A model generated the notes under the pieces. It saw only the letters and a list, made by a program, of their open reading frames with translations. It was not told the DNA's origin and made no database searches. Positions 60,908 to 64,000 of a DNA stretch of 64,000 bases are shown here, in pieces. The stretch lies in the NCBI RefSeq assembly GCF_004167675.1, contig NZ_SEZQ01000002.1. One strand, given 5' to 3'. Source of the stretch: Aliivibrio finisterrensis_A (GTDB taxonomy: Bacteria > Pseudomonadota > Gammaproteobacteria > Enterobacterales > Vibrionaceae). Each line of letters starts with the position of its first letter. Position 1 is the stretch's first letter. The position numbers were made by a program, and so were the translations under genes.

Positions 60908-61095
60908 TTCAATAGCTTAATCCAGATCAACAAAAGGCGAATCAATAAATAAAATGATCTTACAACAGAGCTGGATAGTCCGTTTGTTTAACTCTTTGTA
61001 GGTAAAGTATCTACTTTTTCTTTTTATGGTTTGATGTTCTGTAATTTTTAAGGCAGAATCTTGGTGTTTTTTTATCCATATTGAGTTTGCCTGTC

Positions 61096-63588
61096 ATGAA
61101 ATTATTGAGTAACCGAAAATTACTAAGAGTGCTGCAATATCTCCCTATTGCGATCATTCTTATATTTACCGTAGTGCTGAACTTTTTTATTGTGAAAGAC
61201 AACAAAGTCAAAGTAAATATTTTGGTGGAGTCGGTACGAACAGATGTTATTGGCACTCAAAAGCAAAAAATAAAGTCGAATATAGATCAGTTATATCAAC
61301 AAATAAATCATGAAAAGATGCTGGTAGAGCAGATTGCCAGAGAAAAACTTCGCTTTCGTGTTGATACGGCAATTAGCATCGCCAATGGATTGTTGCTTGA
61401 AAACCAAGATAAGCCGATAGCAGAAGTGAAACAGCTTATTATTGATGCATTACGTCCTATTCGCTTTGATGGCGGGCGTGGATACTTTTACATTTCGACG
61501 TTGGATGGGATGAATGTGATGCATCCGATTAGTCCTGAGTTAGAAAATACCTCAATACTTAATCGCATGGACTCTCGTGGTAATTATTATATCCAGCGCA
61601 AAAAAGAAGAATTAAATAATAAAGGAGAAGCGTTTAACCATTATTGGTATATCAAACCAGGTAATGGAGGCGAGGAGTTTGCTAAGGTCAGTTTTGATCG
61701 AAAGTTAGGCGCATTTAATTGGTATATTGGTTCTGGTGAATATGTTTTGGATATTGAAGAAGGGGTTCAGCAGCAAGTATTAGGAATGCTCTCTAGTATT
61801 AACATGGATGATGATGGCTACATCTTTGTGTTTGATTTAGAAGGTGATGCAAAGCTAATTAATCAAAAAGTAATTACAGACCATTCTATCGACGTTTATA
61901 AAGTGAATGATGAGCTTGGTAAGTTATTATTTAATGCGACTGAGAAAAAAGGCTTTCTACTCTATAATAACAAATTAGTTGAAGGGGCGAATTTACTCGG
62001 GCCTAAAATCAGTTATTTCCGAGTTATTGATGGCTGGGATTGGGTCATTGGGACTGGTTTTCATACCAACCGTGTCTCAGCGTTCATTAAAGAAAAAGAA
62101 AAAATGTTAGTGACGCAAGGGAATGAAGATCTACTGAAACTCCTAGGATTAACCTTGCCTTTTAGTCTCATTTTAACGTTTTTAACCGTGATCGTTGGTC
62201 GTCGTGTATACCGACATTTTGTGACGTTAGAAGGTCAGGTTATAGATGATTTTGAGCGATTAAAATTAAGCAGAAATGAAATGCAGTACATGGCGAAATA
62301 CGATCAATTAACCGATTTGCCTAATCGTATGCAGCTTACTGAAAATATAGAAAAATTGATTGCGTTATCAAAATTACAGAATAAGAAAGCCGCGATTGTT
62401 TTTGTTGATTTAGATGATTTTAAGCGCATTAATGATCAATACGGACATGCTGCTGGAGATCAATTATTAAAGCAAATAGGTCAACGATTTGAAAGTATTC
62501 TTGGAAATCATGATTGTGTTTCTCGATTTGGTGGAGATGAATTCATATTCTGCTTTTCTATGCTAGACAGCCTTGAAGGGGCAAAATGTAAAGTTAGACA
62601 AATTCAAACCTTATTCATGACTCCTTTTTTATTGGGTGGTGCCGCTGTTGCTACAAAATGTTCTATTGGGGTATCAATCTACCCTGATCATGGAACTAAC
62701 TCCGAAGAATTGATATCAAAAGCAGATATTGTTTTATATAAATCAAAAGAGGAACAAAAGGGCGATGTAATGTTTTATAACGCAGATATTAATCAGCAAG
62801 TTCAATATAATACATTACTTGAAAACCAACTAAATCAAGCTGTAAAAAGAAATGAAATCAGTGTGGTTTACCAGCCACAAATCAATACTGAAACACAAGA
62901 AATAGAGTCGGTTGAAGCCCTATGTCGTTGGTACAATCCCGAATTAGGCATTGTGTCTCCTCTTGAGTTTATTCCAGTTGCTGAGCGTATTGGTGTTATT
63001 CACGATATAGGTGATTATGTATTCCGTTTAGCATGTAGAGATACACTGGCATTAATGTCTAATGGGGAAAATGCGATAGGGGTTTCTATTAATATCTCAC
63101 CTAAACAATTAGCTCGCCTCGATTTTGAACAACGAGTGATGACAATTGTGCAAGAGTCAGGGATTGATATCGACAGGGTGACATTGGAGATCACGGAGAA
63201 TATTTTTATTGATGATCTTGCGACAGTTTCTCCAGTATTACAAAGACTCAGGGCACAAGGGTTTGGTATTTCTCTAGATGATTTTTGTACTGGGTATTCT
63301 TCACTAAATTACTTAAATAACTTACCTATCAGTGAAATCAAAATAGATCGTTCTTTTGTTGATAAGCTATTAAACAATAAGCAAAGTGATACTTTGGTGA
63401 AAGCGATCATTGCGATCGGATCCTCATGCCAAATGAAGGTTGTAGCAGAGGGAGTTGAAACCCTAGCGCAGCATGAGAAATTAAAAGAATACCACTGCGA
63501 TTTACTGCAAGGGTATTACTTTGATAAACCGTTGAACATTGATGATTTAATTAAACGTTATGCAGATAAACAAATATTGGTGAGTTAA
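61096..63588 (+). CDS. Cache-GGDEF-EAL sensory c-di-GMP enzyme
   Basis: An 830-residue inner-membrane protein. It has a first transmembrane helix (about 16-36), a large periplasmic double-Cache domain (about 60-330, with GGRGYFYISTLDGMNVMHPI and GWDWVIGTGFHTNRV), and a second helix (about 345-370). A GGDEF domain (about 400-565) and an EAL domain (about 575-825) follow. The cyclase motif is SRFGGDEF, but an inhibitory RxxD is absent (GNHD). The EAL side keeps EALCRW, SINISP, LEITEN, DDFCTGYSS, KIDRSF and VAEGVET, so both activities may exist. Cache domains often bind amino acids or organic acids. Divergent from norR across about 246 bp. The start could also be TTG 61081. Confidence 0.85.
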   Translation: MKLLSNRKLLRVLQYLPIAIILIFTVVLNFFIVKDNKVKVNILVESVRTDVIGTQKQKIKSNIDQLYQQINHEKMLVEQIAREKLRFRVDTAISIANGLLLENQDKPIAEVKQLIIDALRPIRFDGGRGYFYISTLDGMNVMHPISPELENTSILNRMDSRGNYYIQRKKEELNNKGEAFNHYWYIKPGNGGEEFAKVSFDRKLGAFNWYIGSGEYVLDIEEGVQQQVLGMLSSINMDDDGYIFVFDLEGDAKLINQKVITDHSIDVYKVNDELGKLLFNATEKKGFLLYNNKLVEGANLLGPKISYFRVIDGWDWVIGTGFHTNRVSAFIKEKEKMLVTQGNEDLLKLLGLTLPFSLILTFLTVIVGRRVYRHFVTLEGQVIDDFERLKLSRNEMQYMAKYDQLTDLPNRMQLTENIEKLIALSKLQNKKAAIVFVDLDDFKRINDQYGHAAGDQLLKQIGQRFESILGNHDCVSRFGGDEFIFCFSMLDSLEGAKCKVRQIQTLFMTPFLLGGAAVATKCSIGVSIYPDHGTNSEELISKADIVLYKSKEEQKGDVMFYNADINQQVQYNTLLENQLNQAVKRNEISVVYQPQINTETQEIESVEALCRWYNPELGIVSPLEFIPVAERIGVIHDIGDYVFRLACRDTLALMSNGENAIGVSINISPKQLARLDFEQRVMTIVQESGIDIDRVTLEITENIFIDDLATVSPVLQRLRAQGFGISLDDFCTGYSSLNYLNNLPISEIKIDRSFVDKLLNNKQSDTLVKAIIAIGSSCQMKVVAEGVETLAQHEKLKEYHCDLLQGYYFDKPLNIDDLIKRYADKQILVS

Positions 63589-63600
63589 TAAGTGAAAGTA

Positions 63601-63650
63601 AAATGGAGGGTTAGGGTTGAATGATTCAAACATTAACACTCCATTTATAT
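63601..63650. terminator. Long stem terminator between convergent genes
   Basis: AAATGGAG and CTCCATTT form the outer stem. Inside it GTTGAA and TTCAAAC pair again, giving a long imperfect hairpin. T-rich DNA follows on both strands. Confidence 0.65.
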
Positions 63651-63669
63651 ATTTTTAAAGGGCTATCAT

Positions 63670-64000
63670 TTAAGCGATTGAGCTTGCCTTTTCTTTTCCT
63701 TTCATTCTTAAAGCAACATTAACTAAAGCGATTAAAACTGGAACTTCGATTAGAGGCCCAATAACCCCTGCAAAAGCTTGGTCAGAGTTCAAACCAAATA
63801 CCGCGATAGAAACCGCAATCGCTAGTTCAAAGTTATTTCCCGTTGCTGTAAAAGCGATAGAGGCGTTCTTGTCATAAGGGATCCCCATCTTCTTGCCGAT
63901 AAAGAAACTAGTGAAGAACATTAAGACAAAATAAATAGCCAGTGGAATAGCAATGCGAACCACATCCATTGGAAGCTCAAGGATCATCTCTCCTTTTAAG
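63670..64000 (-). CDS. ACR3-family arsenite/arsenical efflux transporter (5' end missing)
   Basis: A partial gene: the visible 109 residues are the C-terminal part, and the frame stays open past the right edge (the in-frame codons before the ATG at 63987 read L-K-G-E). The block FTATGNNFELAIAVSIAVFG, with the conserved stretch after it (AFAGVIGPLIEVPVLIALVN, to about residue 85), is diagnostic of ACR3/YqcL-type arsenite exporters; three hydrophobic segments are present. Full family length is about 350 residues. Arsenic genes (arsR, arsC) may lie beyond the window. Which end of an ars operon this is cannot be told here. Confidence 0.85.
   Translation of the reverse strand, partial: LKGEMILELPMDVVRIAIPLAIYFVLMFFTSFFIGKKMGIPYDKNASIAFTATGNNFELAIAVSIAVFGLNSDQAFAGVIGPLIEVPVLIALVNVALRMKGKEKASSIA

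Noticed and set aside
1..64000. CRISPR arrays, tRNA/rRNA genes, integrases, transposases or prophage
   Set aside because: I saw no regularly spaced repeats, cloverleaf sequences, or characteristic protein motifs for any of these.

Overview
The window looks like a piece of an AT-rich Vibrionaceae genome, most like Aliivibrio (the A. fischeri group) and probably its second chromosome. This is inferred from recalled gene families and gene order (fructose PTS, cellulose operon, NorR-Hcp-Hcr, many c-di-GMP enzymes); no database search was run. No tRNA, rRNA, CRISPR array, integrase or transposase gene was found. Both ends cut genes: a DUF4123 adaptor at the left and an ACR3-type arsenite transporter at the right.

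Layout. 1-2.3 kb: a type VI secretion auxiliary unit (DUF4123 adaptor, effector candidate with a glycine-zipper end, small membrane protein as putative immunity). 2.3-7.6 kb: fructose PTS, with a divergent Cra/FruR repressor, fruB-fruK-fruA and at least three Cra-like operators between them. 7.6-12.9 kb: single genes (outer-membrane barrel, LysE exporter, HAD phosphatase), a roughly 93-bp inverted-repeat element, a LysR/YgbA_NO-family operon, a YbhB/PEBP-like protein and an AraC regulator. 12.9-23.3 kb: a compact one-strand cluster of nine envelope genes (three lipoproteins, CsgG-like and LPP20/FlgT-like proteins, a TPR protein, an MltC-like lytic transglycosylase, an HExxH membrane protein and a 56-residue membrane peptide). 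It is bracketed by a 38-bp direct repeat with one mismatch, and is the best candidate here for an undescribed system.

23.3-31.4 kb: an M20 peptidase with a YjiH/YjiG-type membrane pair, an MscS channel, dCMP deaminase, MATE exporter, acetyltransferase and a CNNM/CorC-type protein. 31.4-35.6 kb: three abutting c-di-GMP genes (two paralogous diguanylate cyclases and a CSS-EAL phosphodiesterase). 35.6-41.7 kb: an ABC exporter, a long RecX-family protein, a YiaV/YiaW-like pair with an AraC regulator, and a YhcH/YiaL-family protein. 41.7-56.2 kb: a complete cellulose locus, bcsEFG on one strand and bcsRQABZC on the other, whose bcsG predicts phosphoethanolamine cellulose. 56.2-60.9 kb: norR-hcp-hcr with a textbook sigma-54 promoter and three GT-N7-AC NorR-type sites. 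61.1-63.6 kb: a Cache-GGDEF-EAL protein.

Two themes link genes across the window. One is c-di-GMP: four GGDEF/EAL proteins lie near the c-di-GMP-responsive PilZ domain of BcsA and the GIL domain of BcsE. The other is nitrosative stress: Hcp, Hcr, NorR and a YgbA_NO-family protein. Starts given here were chosen from ribosome-binding sites, signal peptides and family lengths, so several are shorter than the longest open frame.
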